A DNA stretch of 64,000 nucleotides from Mucilaginibacter mallensis (GTDB lineage Bacteria; Bacteroidota; Bacteroidia; Sphingobacteriales; Sphingobacteriaceae): positions 5,828,001-5,892,000 of the forward strand of contig NZ_LT629740.1 in NCBI RefSeq assembly GCF_900105165.1, in the 5' to 3' direction. The notes under the pieces are model-generated. The model did not search any database and had not been told where the DNA came from. It worked only from the letters and a program-made list of their open reading frames with translations. Position 1 is the first letter of the stretch, and each line of letters begins with the position of its first letter. Positions 34,437-43,116 of the stretch are shown one piece after another. The position numbers and the translations under genes were made by a program.

Positions 34437-37400
34437 TTATAAGGTTGCTTTAATTCCTAATGAAAAAGTACGGGGAAGCGGGTATGCCGCAGCCGTAGTA
34501 TTTGAACTGAGGTCTGGATCAAGACCATCATGGTTTGCCCGCCAAAGGATGCCTACATTATTGATATATCCGTAAACCTGCAGGTGTTTAAATGGAAGTC
34601 CTTTATAAACAGACCTGTCAAAATCATAACTCAGGTTGATATCCTGTAACCGGATATGGTCACCGTTGTCAATAAGCACAGACGAATATTTATAAAACAG
34701 GTCGCGGTCAGTAGTATAGGGAGGGTATTGTAGGGAAGGTACGTTTGTAGTGGTTTCATCACCCGGCTTTTGCCACCTCGAATAAAAGTCCTGATTCCCG
34801 GAATAAGGTAATCCCTGGGAACTGTAAGAGGTTTTTCTGAAATAGTAATTAAGTTTATAAATGATGTTCAGGGACAGTGAAAGCTGTTTATAAGCAAATG
34901 TATTCCGGAAAGAACCGAAGGTGGTTGGCCTTGAGGAACCATTATAAACCATATCATTTACCGAAGTGTTGGCGATTATGCCGGCATAGTCGGTGCTGAC
35001 TTTTCCATTCAGGTAACCTTGCGGATCGCCCGTATTATGTGTCAAACCAGCCCATGCATAACTATAAAGGCCAAATAAAGATTTGCCGGTAAGCGGTAAA
35101 ATGCTGCTTGAGTTGCTAAAGGCAATATAGTTTGCAGAGGTAGCCGTTACATCATATTTGGTAACAATATCAATCACATGACTGATCATAAAATTGGTTG
35201 TCCATTGAAAATTCCCACTACTGATGTTCCTGCTATTGATTACGATGTCAAGGCCGTTTCCTTTAGTGTCTGCCGTATTCCCGAAAAATGTCGTTTGTCC
35301 TGTAGATGGTGGCAAAGGAGAATTGCCGAAGAGGTCTATTCCCTTTTTAATGTAATACTCAATACTTCCTGATAGCACCTGATTTTTAAAGGCATAATCC
35401 AATCCTAAATTGATCATGCGGTCTTTTTCCCATCTCAGTTCAGGATTCCCCGGATTATCAATCTGGTCATACGAATCGCCACTATCATAATTATTGCTTA
35501 ACTGGCTGATGGTCGTTACAGCAGTAGCACTTTTATTAATGTTACCAGTATAACCATAGGTTGCCCGAAGTTTTAAATAAGGAAGCCAGTTCAGGTGGTA
35601 GAAATCTTCCTTGCTCATTTCCCAACCTGCGCCAGCCGAGTAAAGCGGAACAGCTTTTTGATTGGTTGATACGCCGAATAAATTCGATTTGTCTATCCTT
35701 CCGCTTAAAGAAAATACGTAACGGCCAAGATAAGTGTAAGCAGCGTTGCTATAATAAGAAAGGAAATTATCAGTTGTTTTACCAAAACCCAGTGTATTGG
35801 GAATCATCCCGGAACCTTTTGGCAGCAAACCAAAACTGTCACTATAATCAATATTGGCAACGCTTGATCCGGTTCCTTTATCATAACCGTATGCTGTATA
35901 ATCATTGATACTGGCTATAGTTGAACTAACTTCACTTCCTATAATGGCGGTTACCTGGTGCTTATTATTCCAAATATGATCGAAATTTAACTGGCCTCGT
36001 ACATCCTGTGAGGTAAGCCCGTTTTCAGCTTGCTGTAATATACCACCCACCGGGATCGGATAACTAAGTGTACCATCCGGGTTTATTTGAGTGTAATCAT
36101 TGATAAGGTTTCGGGCATAGTAGGTATTGGAATTATAATTATTAAGCTGAGTCAGATCTGAGTGTTCATACTGATATTTTAACTCTGCATGAAAGTCCTT
36201 AAAAAACTTATAATTCACGCCGAGGTCGATTCGGTTCTCAATACTTTTCGTGGAGTTGTCCGCATTATGAAATTCATCAAGCGGCCTATAATTCCAATCC
36301 AGCAGCTTTCCATGCCCAACCGTATCTGTATAACTTAAAGCATAATCTTTAGGAATAGCTGCCGGGGTGCCATTTGCGTTTACTAATTGCGCATAAGGAT
36401 ATAAACCATTTGATCCAACTGATAATCCGCCGTATTCTGTTAAGGGGTTATTGGATACTGAGGTGGATTGTACATAATTCGCGCCTACGGAAATTTGTAA
36501 ATTCTTTACCGGGTAGAAATTAAGTCTTGAATTAATGGTGATCCGTCCTGTTTGGTTGCCCTGGTAAAAGCTGTTATCCTGATCATCGCCCAAAGACAAA
36601 AAGTAATCGCTTTTATCGCCGCCACCTCTTAAATTTAAGTTGTACTGCTGATTAACAGAATGACGGTATAAATATTCACTTTCATCTTTTCGAATATCAT
36701 TTTGCCCTAATAAATTCAACTGATTTGACAAATCAGATGCAGAAATTAATCCGGCCCTTTGCTCTGCCATTAATTGTACAGCCGGAGAAACAGCAGCATA
36801 TCCGGTTTGCAAGGCGCTGTCATAAAAGCCTCTGTTAAATAGGCTTTGTTCCAATCCGATAAAATCAGAGGATAAAATGTAATTCTTGCTGTAGTATAGA
36901 TCTGGTTTATTACCTATCGTTACGTTTGCATTTAATTCTATGGCTAAAGGCTGGTTTTGCTTTCCCTTTTTTGTTGTAAGAACAATAACCCCGTTACCTG
37001 ACCTTACTCCCCAAATGGATGCTGCGGAAGCATCTTTTAAAACGGTAATGCTTTCAATATCATTTGGATTGATGTTATTTAGGTCACCATCGTAAGGAAA
37101 ACCGTCGACGACTATTAATGGCTGACTGTTTGCGAAAAGGGTATTTTGGCCCCTTATGCTAATATCCACCTGGCCAGCCGATCCGTTTATAGTGTTCCTG
37201 TTAAAAAGCAAATCAGGCACTACGCCCTCAAGACGGCTTAAAATATCGGTACTGACCCTGCGGTTAAGCAATTTATTATCTACCTGGGCGAAAGACCCAT
37301 CAGCGCGTTCCTGCGGTAAAGTCTGGTAACCTGTTGACACCGTTACCTCTCGTAATGTATTTTCATCGGCCATTAAGGTGATCCTAAAAGGGCCTGGATG

Positions 37401-37733
37401 TGAATGGTTATAAATAAGTGTCAACGGTTTAAACCCGATATAGGATACTGTGAATGTTCCACTGGTATCTGCCGTCAGGAGTTGAAATTCACCGGCTGAA
37501 TTGGTTATTGTCTGCTTTCCGTCCGTATTGTTTTTTATCGTTGCCTTTGGCAGAATCCCGGAATCTTCTCCCGAAAAAACCGATCCTTTGATATGAAATT
37601 GTGGGGATTGCTGTGCAAGTAAACTATTGCCGTGAATAAGCAGCACACATAAAGCAGGTAGAGCGAGGGTAAATTGCTTTTTAATTTTAGGGCAAAGCAT
37701 AGCCCTGACGAGATAAATCGTTAATTTTTTCAT
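34437..37733 (-). CDS. SusC/RagA-family TonB-linked outer-membrane transporter
   Basis: 1098 residues. Signal peptide (TLALPALCVLLIHGNSLLAQ), CarboxypepD_reg-like domain (KATIKNNTDGKQTITNSAGE, VSYIGFKPL), plug domain with SusC signatures (VVDGFPYDGDLNNINPNDIE, SITVLKDASAASIWGVRSG, NGVIVLTTKKG) and a long barrel closing with PRTFSLGIKATL. It is the pore of the SusC-SusD pair and needs TonB for energy. The promoter region, shared with a small upstream ORF, carries palindrome site 2 (38079-38102). Confidence 0.93.
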   Translation of the reverse strand: MKKLTIYLVRAMLCPKIKKQFTLALPALCVLLIHGNSLLAQQSPQFHIKGSVFSGEDSGILPKATIKNNTDGKQTITNSAGEFQLLTADTSGTFTVSYIGFKPLTLIYNHSHPGPFRITLMADENTLREVTVSTGYQTLPQERADGSFAQVDNKLLNRRVSTDILSRLEGVVPDLLFNRNTINGSAGQVDISIRGQNTLFANSQPLIVVDGFPYDGDLNNINPNDIESITVLKDASAASIWGVRSGNGVIVLTTKKGKQNQPLAIELNANVTIGNKPDLYYSKNYILSSDFIGLEQSLFNRGFYDSALQTGYAAVSPAVQLMAEQRAGLISASDLSNQLNLLGQNDIRKDESEYLYRHSVNQQYNLNLRGGGDKSDYFLSLGDDQDNSFYQGNQTGRITINSRLNFYPVKNLQISVGANYVQSTSVSNNPLTEYGGLSVGSNGLYPYAQLVNANGTPAAIPKDYALSYTDTVGHGKLLDWNYRPLDEFHNADNSTKSIENRIDLGVNYKFFKDFHAELKYQYEHSDLTQLNNYNSNTYYARNLINDYTQINPDGTLSYPIPVGGILQQAENGLTSQDVRGQLNFDHIWNNKHQVTAIIGSEVSSTIASINDYTAYGYDKGTGSSVANIDYSDSFGLLPKGSGMIPNTLGFGKTTDNFLSYYSNAAYTYLGRYVFSLSGRIDKSNLFGVSTNQKAVPLYSAGAGWEMSKEDFYHLNWLPYLKLRATYGYTGNINKSATAVTTISQLSNNYDSGDSYDQIDNPGNPELRWEKDRMINLGLDYAFKNQVLSGSIEYYIKKGIDLFGNSPLPPSTGQTTFFGNTADTKGNGLDIVINSRNISSGNFQWTTNFMISHVIDIVTKYDVTATSANYIAFSNSSSILPLTGKSLFGLYSYAWAGLTHNTGDPQGYLNGKVSTDYAGIIANTSVNDMVYNGSSRPTTFGSFRNTFAYKQLSLSLNIIYKLNYYFRKTSYSSQGLPYSGNQDFYSRWQKPGDETTTNVPSLQYPPYTTDRDLFYKYSSVLIDNGDHIRLQDINLSYDFDRSVYKGLPFKHLQVYGYINNVGILWRANHDGLDPDLSSNTTAAAYPLPRTFSLGIKATL

Positions 37734-37782
37734 GGATCGCGGGATACTAAAGTGTGATTGGGTTAATACAGAAAAAGGGAAG

Positions 37783-37829
37783 CGGCAACCGTAAAAAAGA
37801 ATTAACTATAAACTGATCTTCGGTTGCCG
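37783..37829 (-). promoter_or_regulatory. Hairpin in the leader of the SusC operon
   Basis: CGGCAACCG (37783-37791) and CGGTTGCCG (37821-37829) are exact complements with a 29-base loop, between the small ORF at 37843 and the susC start. It may be an attenuator, a weak terminator or an mRNA stabiliser. Confidence 0.45.
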
Positions 37830-37842
37830 TTCATCCTTTTAC

Positions 37843-38055
37843 TCATTCCGGATACCCTATAATGTTTTTTATTGGGTTTTGTAACGGGTAAGAAATGGCT
37901 TTGCGGTTAGCAAAGCCATAAGCCAGTTGTCCATTAGCCGTTATGAAAAATACTGGCGGATAAATACCGGAGTAAATAATCAGGTCAACATTTAGATTGA
38001 GCAAGCCTGCAAAAACTTTTTCATGTTGGTGTTGGCTATTGATTATATTGCGCAT
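37843..38055 (-). CDS. Small ORF upstream of SusC, unknown
   Basis: 70 residues starting MRNIINSQHQHEKVFAGLLN and containing LIIYSGIYPPVFFITANG and KAISYPLQNPIKNIIGYPE. The sequence is protein-like, with no membrane helix or known motif. It lies 110 bases upstream of susC on the same strand, after palindrome site 2, so it would be the first gene of that transcript. It could be a leader peptide, a small regulator or a fragment of a redox-domain protein. Confidence 0.4.
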   Translation of the reverse strand: MRNIINSQHQHEKVFAGLLNLNVDLIIYSGIYPPVFFITANGQLAYGFANRKAISYPLQNPIKNIIGYPE

Positions 38056-38078
38056 AATTTATATAGCCGAAGTAACTC

Positions 38079-38102
38079 AATTTTAGCATAAGTGAGAAAA
38101 TT
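38079..38102. promoter_or_regulatory. Shared 24-bp palindrome, site 2
   Basis: Arms AATTTTAGCA and TGAGAAAATT around TAAG. It lies between the divergent small ORF/SusC operon (minus) and the XRE pair (plus), 24 bases upstream of the ATG at 38055 and 63 bases upstream of the ATG at 38165. Confidence 0.65.
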
Positions 38103-38164
38103 ACACGATTGACTATTATTATATTTCAGTTGATTTTTATAACTTTAAAACTTAATCTTATCTG

Positions 38165-38572
38165 ATGGAAGATCATCTATTTACAAAGAAGCCTTTATCT
38201 CTCGGTCAAAAGGTTGAACGTATCCGTATGTTTAGGGGAATTAAACAAGAATATTTGGCAAGTAAACTCGGAATATCGCAGTCGCAAGTATCCAAAATTG
38301 AACAACAGGACGAAATAGAGGAAAATTTGTTAAAACAAATTGCTGAAATATTAGGCGTTACACCTGAAGCAATTAAAAATTTTGATGAAGAGAGAATTAC
38401 ATACAACATCAATAATTACTATGATATTCATGATATTGAGATAAAAGACAATGCCTCAAGTAATTTTGTAGCACAGCAATTTAATCCAATTGAAAAAATC
38501 ACCGAATTGTACGAAAGGCTTTTGAATAGTGAGAGAGAAAAAATGGAAATGATTAAAGGGAAAACAAATTAA
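38165..38572 (+). CDS. XRE-family helix-turn-helix regulator (tandem copy 1)
   Basis: 135 residues. N-terminal XRE domain (GQKVERIRMFRGIKQEYLAS, KLGISQSQVSKIEQQD, EILGVTPEAIKNF) and a C-terminal tail with FNPIEKITELYERLLNSERE, which is probably a coiled-coil dimer element. The gene at 38587 has the same plan, so the pair arose by tandem duplication. Divergent from the SusC operon and possibly its regulator. Confidence 0.85.
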   Translation: MEDHLFTKKPLSLGQKVERIRMFRGIKQEYLASKLGISQSQVSKIEQQDEIEENLLKQIAEILGVTPEAIKNFDEERITYNINNYYDIHDIEIKDNASSNFVAQQFNPIEKITELYERLLNSEREKMEMIKGKTN

Positions 38573-38586
38573 TTCTAATTTAGTAC

Positions 38587-38988
38587 ATGGAATCAGTTAG
38601 TTATAATAAACCCATTCATATTGGTAAAAAAATAGAAAGAGTTCGTAAGCTTCGGGGCATGACTCAAGATGAGGTGGGTACGGGTTTAGGTATTTCTAAG
38701 CAAGCTGTTTCTAAGTTAGAACAAAGCGAATCTATAGATGATGATCGATTGGATCAAATAGCCAAAGTTTTAGGGGTCACAAAGGATGGATTGGCCAATT
38801 TTAACGAAGAAAAAATCTTTAATATTAGTACTAACTTTAATGAAGGGTGTTCAGTTACTACACACTCAATTTATACGTTTGTTGAAAATCTAAATAATCC
38901 AATTGAAAAAATCATTGAACTATATGAAGGTTTGCTAAAAAGTGAAAGGGAAAAAGTGGAGATATTACTCAACAAAGTTCCGAAATAA
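38587..38988 (+). CDS. XRE-family helix-turn-helix regulator (tandem copy 2)
   Basis: 133 residues, 14 bases after copy 1. The XRE domain is GKKIERVRKLRGMTQDEVGT, GLGISKQAVSKLEQSE, and the tail is LNNPIEKIIELYEGLLKSER. Recognition helices differ from copy 1 (QSQVSKIE against KQAVSKLE), so the two may bind different sites or act as a heterodimer. Same transcript as copy 1. Confidence 0.85.
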   Translation: MESVSYNKPIHIGKKIERVRKLRGMTQDEVGTGLGISKQAVSKLEQSESIDDDRLDQIAKVLGVTKDGLANFNEEKIFNISTNFNEGCSVTTHSIYTFVENLNNPIEKIIELYEGLLKSEREKVEILLNKVPK

Positions 38989-39050
38989 AGGACTACAATC
39001 AGGTTAAAACCTACTTGTAACAACTACATGTTATCATTAATTGTAAAAAA

Positions 39051-39500
39051 GTGAAAATTGAAAGGGCGAATATAAATGACAATGAAATATTGACTGAAAT
39101 AACAAAAAAGTCAAAAGCATTTTGGGGATATTCCGAAGAACAAATTTTGAAATGGAATGATGATCTTACAATTTCCAAAGATTATATTGAAAGTAACAAT
39201 GCTTTCAAATTATTAAATGACAATAAAGTTATTGGTTATTACTCTTATATTATTAAAGAAAAAGAGATTGCAAGACTTGATAATTTATTTGTATTGCCTG
39301 AATATATTGGAAAGGGGTTTGGGAAATATTTGGTCAACGATTTTTTAAAGCTAATGAGAAACCTAAAAATCAAAAAAATAATACTTGACTCAGAACCAAA
39401 CGCAACGGAATTTTATCTAAGAATTGGGTTCGAAAAAATTGGAGAGTTTGAAACTTCAATAAAAAATAGGTTTATGCCAATTATGGAAATGAAACTTTAA
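39051..39500 (+). CDS. GNAT-family N-acetyltransferase
   Basis: 149 residues from a GTG start at 39051 (no in-frame ATG upstream). The acetyl-CoA motif A is LDNLFVLPEYIGKGFGKYLV (Q/R-x-x-G-x-G/A pattern as IGKGFGK), followed by KIKKIILDSEPNATEFYLRI and GFEKIGEF. It transfers an acetyl group to an unknown amine. Very AT-rich like the flanking XRE genes, which points to recent transfer of the segment 38.1-40.0 kb. Confidence 0.85.
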   Translation: MKIERANINDNEILTEITKKSKAFWGYSEEQILKWNDDLTISKDYIESNNAFKLLNDNKVIGYYSYIIKEKEIARLDNLFVLPEYIGKGFGKYLVNDFLKLMRNLKIKKIILDSEPNATEFYLRIGFEKIGEFETSIKNRFMPIMEMKL

Positions 39501-39654
39501 AAAAGCTGAACCAAAAAAACTAATAGAACAAGGCGTGTAAACACACGTGGAAAATTATCAAAAACAACCTTTGGAATGAGAAAACTTATAAATAATGTAC
39601 CATGGGGAGAAAATGAAATTATGGATAAATAGCAGGGCATCTAAGGGTAACTAT

Positions 39655-39677
39655 GCTAGTAGTTTGCGACTACCAGC
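39655..39677. repeat. REP-like hairpin 1 (TTTGCG loop)
   Basis: GCTAGTAG and CTACCAGC (one mismatch) enclose TTTGCGA. A second hairpin with almost the same loop and inner stem lies at 40081-40103. Confidence 0.5.
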
Positions 39678-39709
39678 CCTAAACTATACTTTTATCACAG
39701 AATTAAAGA

Positions 39710-39753
39710 CAGCCCCCCAAAAAACATTTTGAATACATGTAATTGGGGGGCTG
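39710..39753. terminator. Hairpin terminator between GNAT and small membrane protein genes
   Basis: CAGCCCCCCAA pairs exactly with TTGGGGGGCTG across a 22-base loop. Confidence 0.6.
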
Positions 39754-39788
39754 CTTATAATTTAAAAACACTTAGTTAAATACAAACA

Positions 39789-40028
39789 ATGAAGAATAAA
39801 GTTAGTTTCTCAGGCTTGGGTATTATTTCTGCAATCGTTGCAGGGATAATGACTTTTGCAGCTATAGGATTTTTTTTAAAAAGTAATCTTGTTGTTATTC
39901 ACAGAGGAACCACGGACGGTGGATTAATAGGTGGTATTGGCGTATTGCTTATTATAGCTGTAGCCTCAGTACTATCTATAACAACAGTTTTTCTGGTAAA
40001 AAAGTACCAGAAACAGAATGAAAAATGA
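39789..40028 (+). CDS. Small membrane protein, two helices, unknown
   Basis: 79 residues with two membrane helices (LGIISAIVAGIMTFAAIGFF and GGIGVLLIIAVASVLSITTV) joined by a polar loop (HRGTTDGGLI) and a basic tail (KKYQKQNEK). No family recognised. It has its own promoter region after a terminator and stands between REP-like hairpins. Confidence 0.6.
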   Translation: MKNKVSFSGLGIISAIVAGIMTFAAIGFFLKSNLVVIHRGTTDGGLIGGIGVLLIIAVASVLSITTVFLVKKYQKQNEK

Positions 40029-40080
40029 AATGTTGCATTTTTAATAATTTCCCCGCCGTCCGTCTGCGACAGATAGCTAC

Positions 40081-40103
40081 GTCTGTAGTTTGCGCCTACA
40101 GAC
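40081..40103. repeat. REP-like hairpin 2 (TTTGCG loop)
   Basis: GTCTGTAG and CTACAGAC, exact complements, enclose TTTGCGC. Shares GTAGTTTGCG-N-CTAC with 39655-39677. The rest of 40029-40564 holds only the fragment at 40125 and AT-rich spacer. Confidence 0.5.
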
Positions 40104-40124
40104 ATAGTTTCCATAAATCCAATC

Positions 40125-40214
40125 CTATTCCTTCAACAACTCATCCATCAACTTAACAAATTCACTAACAAACCGCGTATAGTAAACCTCTGCTGTCGTA
40201 GATAGGTATGCAAC
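40125..40214 (-). pseudogene. C-terminal fragment of an unknown helical protein
   Basis: Minus-strand codons read VAYLSTTAEVYYTRFVSEFV then KLMDELLKE and a stop. A stop codon lies directly upstream and no start is available. The amphipathic pattern is clearly protein-derived. Family unknown. Confidence 0.4.
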
Positions 40215-40564
40215 TTAGGTAACGTAACAGGGGACATCTCGATCTGTGGTTCTATCATGTGCTACTTGTATTCTGCGCAGACCGAGCAACGTTGTGCAGA
40301 TTCACGATTTTTTCTTTAACATTTGAGTATTACACTAAAATACTATGGTATTTTAAACGGCCTTATTCTAAAAACTAATAACAACAGCTTTAGTAAATTT
40401 TAATGTAATTACTATAATCAATAACATTTACGTAAAAAAACAACCCACTTTTCAATTATTTAACTTCTCCAAGTTGCATACGCTTGCACCGAAATAGTGT
40501 GGTCTCATTCATCATAATCTCCATCATGCGGGACGTTAATAAGGAATAATAGGCATACATGGTA

Positions 40565-41137
40565 TCATAAAGGATATTTGTAGTTGATCGTTAACTTCAA
40601 ATAGGCATAGGCATTGCGCTTATCAAGTTGTGCAAGTTCATCATAGTACTTGTTGGCTAAGTCTTTATAGCCATTAAACCGGGTTTTTCTGACGGCGATT
40701 TGTTTACCGTTAAGCTGCCAGGATTCATCGCCAGTAAATCTGTAACAGAGTTCCCTATAAATTTCGGCCCGTAATATCTTTAAATTTAAAGCCTGCATTT
40801 TTAAGCTATCAGCTCTTTCCACCATGTTTTTAGCAACCTCCAGATTTTCCATTGCACCTTTTGAAAGTTGATAAGGTTTTGCCAACCCACTGTTATAGCG
40901 CAAATAAAGCAACGCCCTGTAAAATAAGCTGATTGTGTCTTTATTATTCTTTTTTAGGTTATTATCCAAACTATCAGTCAACTTCGGATACATCTTTTGA
41001 TTGGGAGTTAAAGTGCCATCATTCATGTAAATTAATCCTGCTACAACTTTAACCGGTGGCTGAGCGCTTGCTCTTAAAGTGCTTAAAGTAAAAATGATTG
41101 CCGTAATTATCTCGCTATACAATCTTAATCGTTTCAT
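40565..41137 (-). CDS. Secreted helical protein of unknown function
   Basis: 190 residues from the ATG at 41137 (an ATG at 41155 overlaps the tetR end). Signal peptide (YSEIITAIIFTLSTLRASAQ). The mature part is rich in paired helices (KLTDSLDNNLKKNNKDTISL, NLEVAKNMVERADSLKMQAL, YAYLKLTINYKYPL), which suggests tetratricopeptide-like folds, as in the YARHG/TPR-type periplasmic proteins of Bacteroidota. Last gene of the oxoamine synthase-TetR operon (gap of 4 bases to tetR). Confidence 0.65.
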   Translation of the reverse strand: MKRLRLYSEIITAIIFTLSTLRASAQPPVKVVAGLIYMNDGTLTPNQKMYPKLTDSLDNNLKKNNKDTISLFYRALLYLRYNSGLAKPYQLSKGAMENLEVAKNMVERADSLKMQALNLKILRAEIYRELCYRFTGDESWQLNGKQIAVRKTRFNGYKDLANKYYDELAQLDKRNAYAYLKLTINYKYPL

Positions 41138-41141
41138 AATT

Positions 41142-41792
41142 TTAAGTTTTTGCATTTTCAGCCCTTTTGTAGGTATCCGTTAAGATTGCTGAAATTGCTT
41201 TTTTTATTCTTTCTAAACCGTTTTCTGAATTCACATCTATCTGACAAAATAAACTATCATTAGCTTTTGCATGTAATACCATATAATAAATACCGCCAAC
41301 TAAAAGACCTGCAACAGCACGGAGATCCACATCAGTATTTTCAAAGTAGGGATCAGCCAAATTAAAAAAGGCTTCGCCTAATTTTTCCCGTTCTTCAGCA
41401 ACTTCGTACATTATTTTACTTCGCTGACTTAGCTGCCACAACACGATTTTTTGCATTTCGTCCTCTTTGTAAAAATAATTTAGCTGGTTTACAAGAAGGG
41501 ATTCTAAAATCTCTCGTGTATGCTGATCCCTCTTTTCTTCCATCAATTCTCCGGCATTTCCGGCTGCTGCAACCCAATAATCTTTACCCCGAACATAGAC
41601 TTCAACCAGGTTATCCAGGCTGCCAAAATATAAATTGATCAGACCCCGATTTACGCCAGCCGTTTTTCCAATGTTCAAAGCATTTAATCCGGTATATCCT
41701 TGCGTTCTAATGATTGTACCAACGGCTTCAACAAGTTTTTGCATAGAGCGCTCTTTGCTATTTTTAGCACCGTTATAAGTTTTCTTCGTCAT
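41142..41792 (-). CDS. TetR-family transcriptional regulator
   Basis: 216 residues. Helix-turn-helix: QKLVEAVGTIIRTQGYTGLN, ALNIGKTAGVNRGLINLYFG; ligand domain with FNLADPYFENTDVDLRAVAG. The start lies 10 bases after the synthase stop, so it is the second gene of the operon. The operon promoter has the best copy of the shared palindrome (43117-43140). TetR proteins commonly bind such sites and repress their own operon, so this protein is the leading candidate to bind all three copies. Confidence 0.87.
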   Translation of the reverse strand: MTKKTYNGAKNSKERSMQKLVEAVGTIIRTQGYTGLNALNIGKTAGVNRGLINLYFGSLDNLVEVYVRGKDYWVAAAGNAGELMEEKRDQHTREILESLLVNQLNYFYKEDEMQKIVLWQLSQRSKIMYEVAEEREKLGEAFFNLADPYFENTDVDLRAVAGLLVGGIYYMVLHAKANDSLFCQIDVNSENGLERIKKAISAILTDTYKRAENAKT

Positions 41793-41802
41793 AATCCCAG
41801 TA

Positions 41803-43074
41803 TTAATTACTGGAAATATGCAATTTTTGATTTACATATTCAAATGCATTTAATGCCTTATCTAAGTGTTCCCGGTTATGCGTTGCCATTAAGCTTGTTC
41901 GTATTCTGGCATTTTTTCTTGCCACACCCGGATACACAATAGTATTAGCATAAATACCCGCTTCCAATAGTAACCGGCCAGCATCACCAGTCTTATGGGC
42001 ATCTCCAATTTTTACCGGTATAATAGCTGATTCTGTGTTACCAACATTTAAGCCTAAGTCTGTTAGGCCCTTTTTAAAATATTCGATATTATCAGCAAGC
42101 ATAGTCCTCCATTTTGGTTCTTCGTCAATCAGATCTAATGCTTTAAGTAATCCTGCTGCTGCTGGTGTGGAGGTAGATGAAAAGACTTGTTGCCTTGATT
42201 GGAATTTTAGAAAATTAATAATTTCCGGACTTGAAACGACAAAGCCACCTATATGGCCAAATGCTTTGCTTAACGTTCCAGAAATAATATCAATCTTATC
42301 CAAAAGGTTAAAAATCTCAATAGCCCCGCGACCATTTTTCCCAATAACACCAATACCATGAGCATCATCCACCATTAAGAAACCACCATATCTTTTGGTA
42401 AGGTTTAAAATATCCTCCATTTTGGCCAAATCACCGTCCTGTGAGTAAACACCATCAATCACTACCAATCTTGTACGGAATTTTTCATGGGCTTCCCTTA
42501 AAATTCGCTCTAAAGATTCCAGGTCGTTATGCAAGAACATTTTCAAATTAGTTTCTTTGCAGCCCTCATAAACACTGGCGTGAACAGACATATCCAAAAT
42601 TGCTACGTCTTCTTTTTTCAGAAGGGCTAAAAGTGTTGCGCTATTGGAAGTATAGCCAGTTGTGAAAACTAAAGCTGAATCAGGACTTCTGCCAAAAAAG
42701 GATGCTATTTTGGTTTGAAGCATTTCGTGGTAATCATGATGACCTCCGATTAAAGGGGAAGCGCCAGCGCCAGTTCCATATTTTTCGATTCCCTGTATTG
42801 CGGCTAACTTTACCGCTGGATGCTGAGTGAAGTTTAAATAATCGTTTGATACTAGACTTACGCATTTTTTGGGCGTTTTATTAAACGGTGAGGTTACCCA
42901 CATTTCCGGGCCGCAACCGTTTTTACTGGTCATAAAACGGAAATTCATTTGTCCGTTTTCTTCCATGTAATTCGTAAACTCCTGGAAAACTTCGGCTCTT
43001 TGGAATGCATTCAGATCAGGAATGTTTTCAAAATCTTTAAAACTTGCTTTTTGAAAGTTGATGTTTGTTTTCAT
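41803..43074 (-). CDS. Alpha-oxoamine synthase (PLP-dependent acyl-CoA:amino acid transferase)
   Basis: 423 residues from the ATG at 43074. Fold-type I PLP enzyme of the AONS/KBL/serine palmitoyltransferase family: SNDYLNFTQHP, KYGTGAGASPLIGG, VDDAHGIGVIG (PLP Asp and His) and the Schiff-base Lys in ISGTLSKAFGHIGG. It condenses an acyl-CoA with an amino acid and loses CO2. The 30-residue N-terminal extension (FQEFTNYMEENGQMNFRFM) and the partners (TetR, secreted protein) argue against biotin synthesis (BioF); a lipid or secondary metabolite is more likely. First gene of the operon; promoter palindrome at 43117. Confidence 0.85.
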   Translation of the reverse strand: MKTNINFQKASFKDFENIPDLNAFQRAEVFQEFTNYMEENGQMNFRFMTSKNGCGPEMWVTSPFNKTPKKCVSLVSNDYLNFTQHPAVKLAAIQGIEKYGTGAGASPLIGGHHDYHEMLQTKIASFFGRSPDSALVFTTGYTSNSATLLALLKKEDVAILDMSVHASVYEGCKETNLKMFLHNDLESLERILREAHEKFRTRLVVIDGVYSQDGDLAKMEDILNLTKRYGGFLMVDDAHGIGVIGKNGRGAIEIFNLLDKIDIISGTLSKAFGHIGGFVVSSPEIINFLKFQSRQQVFSSTSTPAAAGLLKALDLIDEEPKWRTMLADNIEYFKKGLTDLGLNVGNTESAIIPVKIGDAHKTGDAGRLLLEAGIYANTIVYPGVARKNARIRTSLMATHNREHLDKALNAFEYVNQKLHISSN

Positions 43075-43116
43075 ATCACTATTGTTAAGGTAGGGTGTAA
43101 ATATTACACAATTTAC

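Noticed and set aside
41803..43074. BioF (8-amino-7-oxononanoate synthase)
   Set aside because: Same superfamily, but no other bio genes are present and the N-terminal extension and TetR/secreted partners do not fit a biotin operon.
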